Position numbers and translations under genes: made by a program | The notes under the pieces: generated by a model | The model's database searches: none | What the model saw: only the letters and a program-made list of their open reading frames with translations | What the model was told of the DNA's origin: nothing | Assembly: GCA_937873805.1 (NCBI GenBank) | Contig: CALMWO010000109.1 | Coordinates: 1-6,030, forward strand | Reading direction: 5' to 3' | DNA: 6,030 bases | DNA from: an uncultured Hyphomonadaceae bacterium | GTDB lineage: Bacteria > Pseudomonadota > Alphaproteobacteria > Caulobacterales > Hyphomonadaceae | Part shown: positions 5,739 to 6,030 of the stretch, in pieces | Layout: every line of letters starts with the position of its first letter | How positions within the stretch are numbered: the first letter of the stretch is position 1

Positions 5739-5848
5739 GGTCATTCTCGGGCTTGTCCCGAGAATCTTGGTTCTCGATCCGAAGGGACCAACGCCGTATC
5801 CCGCTCAAGCTGCCAACCAAGATCCTCGGGACAAGCCCGAGGATGACC
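5739..5848. repeat. Long inverted repeat with 34-base arms, each arm itself palindromic
   Basis: The left arm (5739-5772) and right arm (5815-5848) are reverse complements over 34 bases with only two differences, around a 42-base centre. Each arm also folds alone: ATTCTCGGG/CCCGAGAAT (5743-5751 with 5757-5765) and ATCCTCGGG/CCCGAGGAT (5822-5830 with 5836-5844), both with 5-base loops. The core CTCGGGCTTGTCCCGAG is like intergenic repeats common in alphaproteobacterial genomes (recalled). Two copies in opposite orientation form the large structure. No transposase is present. Confidence 0.8.
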
Positions 5849-6030
5849 CCGTTGGGAGATGCACGCTCTCCTTCGCACGGGCGCGGCCCTGCGGGATGCT
5901 GTAGCTCGTCCCTCCAGACGAGGGAGCGGGGCGCGTGGGGATGCGCCGTGGGGTAGTCCAGTGCCAGCCTTGCGACTGGCGATGCGCGTCGACACGCGCC
6001 CCGGATCGGCCGTTCCTTCCCGATATGGCA
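5849..6030. other. Hairpin-rich stretch without a supported gene
   Basis: No reading frame here has a recognisable product; the open frames run into the neighbouring repeat. Three perfect hairpins are visible: CTCGTC/GACGAG (5905-5910 with 5917-5922), GCCAG/CTGGC (5963-5967 with 5976-5980) and GCGCGT/ACGCGC (5984-5989 with 5994-5999). It could be further repeat material or an untranslated region of a gene beyond the right edge. An ATG at 6025 lies too near the end to judge. Confidence 0.5.

Noticed and set aside
5645..5995. Open frames on both strands over the right-end repeats (plus 5645-5956, minus 5741-5995)
   Set aside because: Their sequences come from translating the palindromic repeats and show no domain; spurious frames of this kind are common over such elements.
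1..6030. CRISPR array, toxin-antitoxin pair, insertion sequence or prophage
   Set aside because: No evenly spaced direct repeats, transposase, integrase or small toxin-like gene pair was seen on either strand.

Overview
The window is GC-rich DNA of a free-living bacterium, most likely an alphaproteobacterium. The main evidence is the glpX-recJ pair, the tandem cold-shock-domain protein followed by a DUF192 protein, and palindromic intergenic repeats of a type I associate with that class. Nothing in it looks like a phage, plasmid, transposon, CRISPR array or defence island. It reads as a chromosomal housekeeping segment with some unusual details.

Layout, left to right. (1) On the minus strand, leaving the left edge, is the N-terminus of an omega-amino-acid:pyruvate type aminotransferase (1-148). 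(2) Divergent from it is a small CHRD-domain lipoprotein (365-790), followed by a perfect 14-bp hairpin. (3) Then glpX, a divergent class II fructose-1,6-bisphosphatase (978-1940), and recJ, the single-strand-specific 5'-3' exonuclease (2003-3820), 62 bases apart and probably co-transcribed. (4) A well-formed promoter and a tRNA-Glu(TTC) gene (3914-3988) follow. (5) Next is a tandem cold-shock-domain protein (4176-4703) with a structured leader, then a secreted DUF192 protein (4759-5211) and a PaaI-like hotdog thioesterase (5201-5632). The last two overlap by 11 bases. (6) The final 400 bases (5633-6030) hold no supported gene. They contain two palindromic repeat elements, one with 34-base arms facing each other, and a run of small hairpins.

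The genes do not form one pathway. glpX serves gluconeogenesis, recJ serves DNA repair, the cold-shock protein binds RNA or single-stranded DNA, and DUF192 and the thioesterase are accessory proteins of uncertain substrate. I did not find a new multi-gene system. The observations most worth checking are the altered metal-site region of GlpX, the possible compensating frameshift pair in recJ, a hairpin that covers the ribosome binding site of the cold-shock gene, and the composite repeat at the right end.
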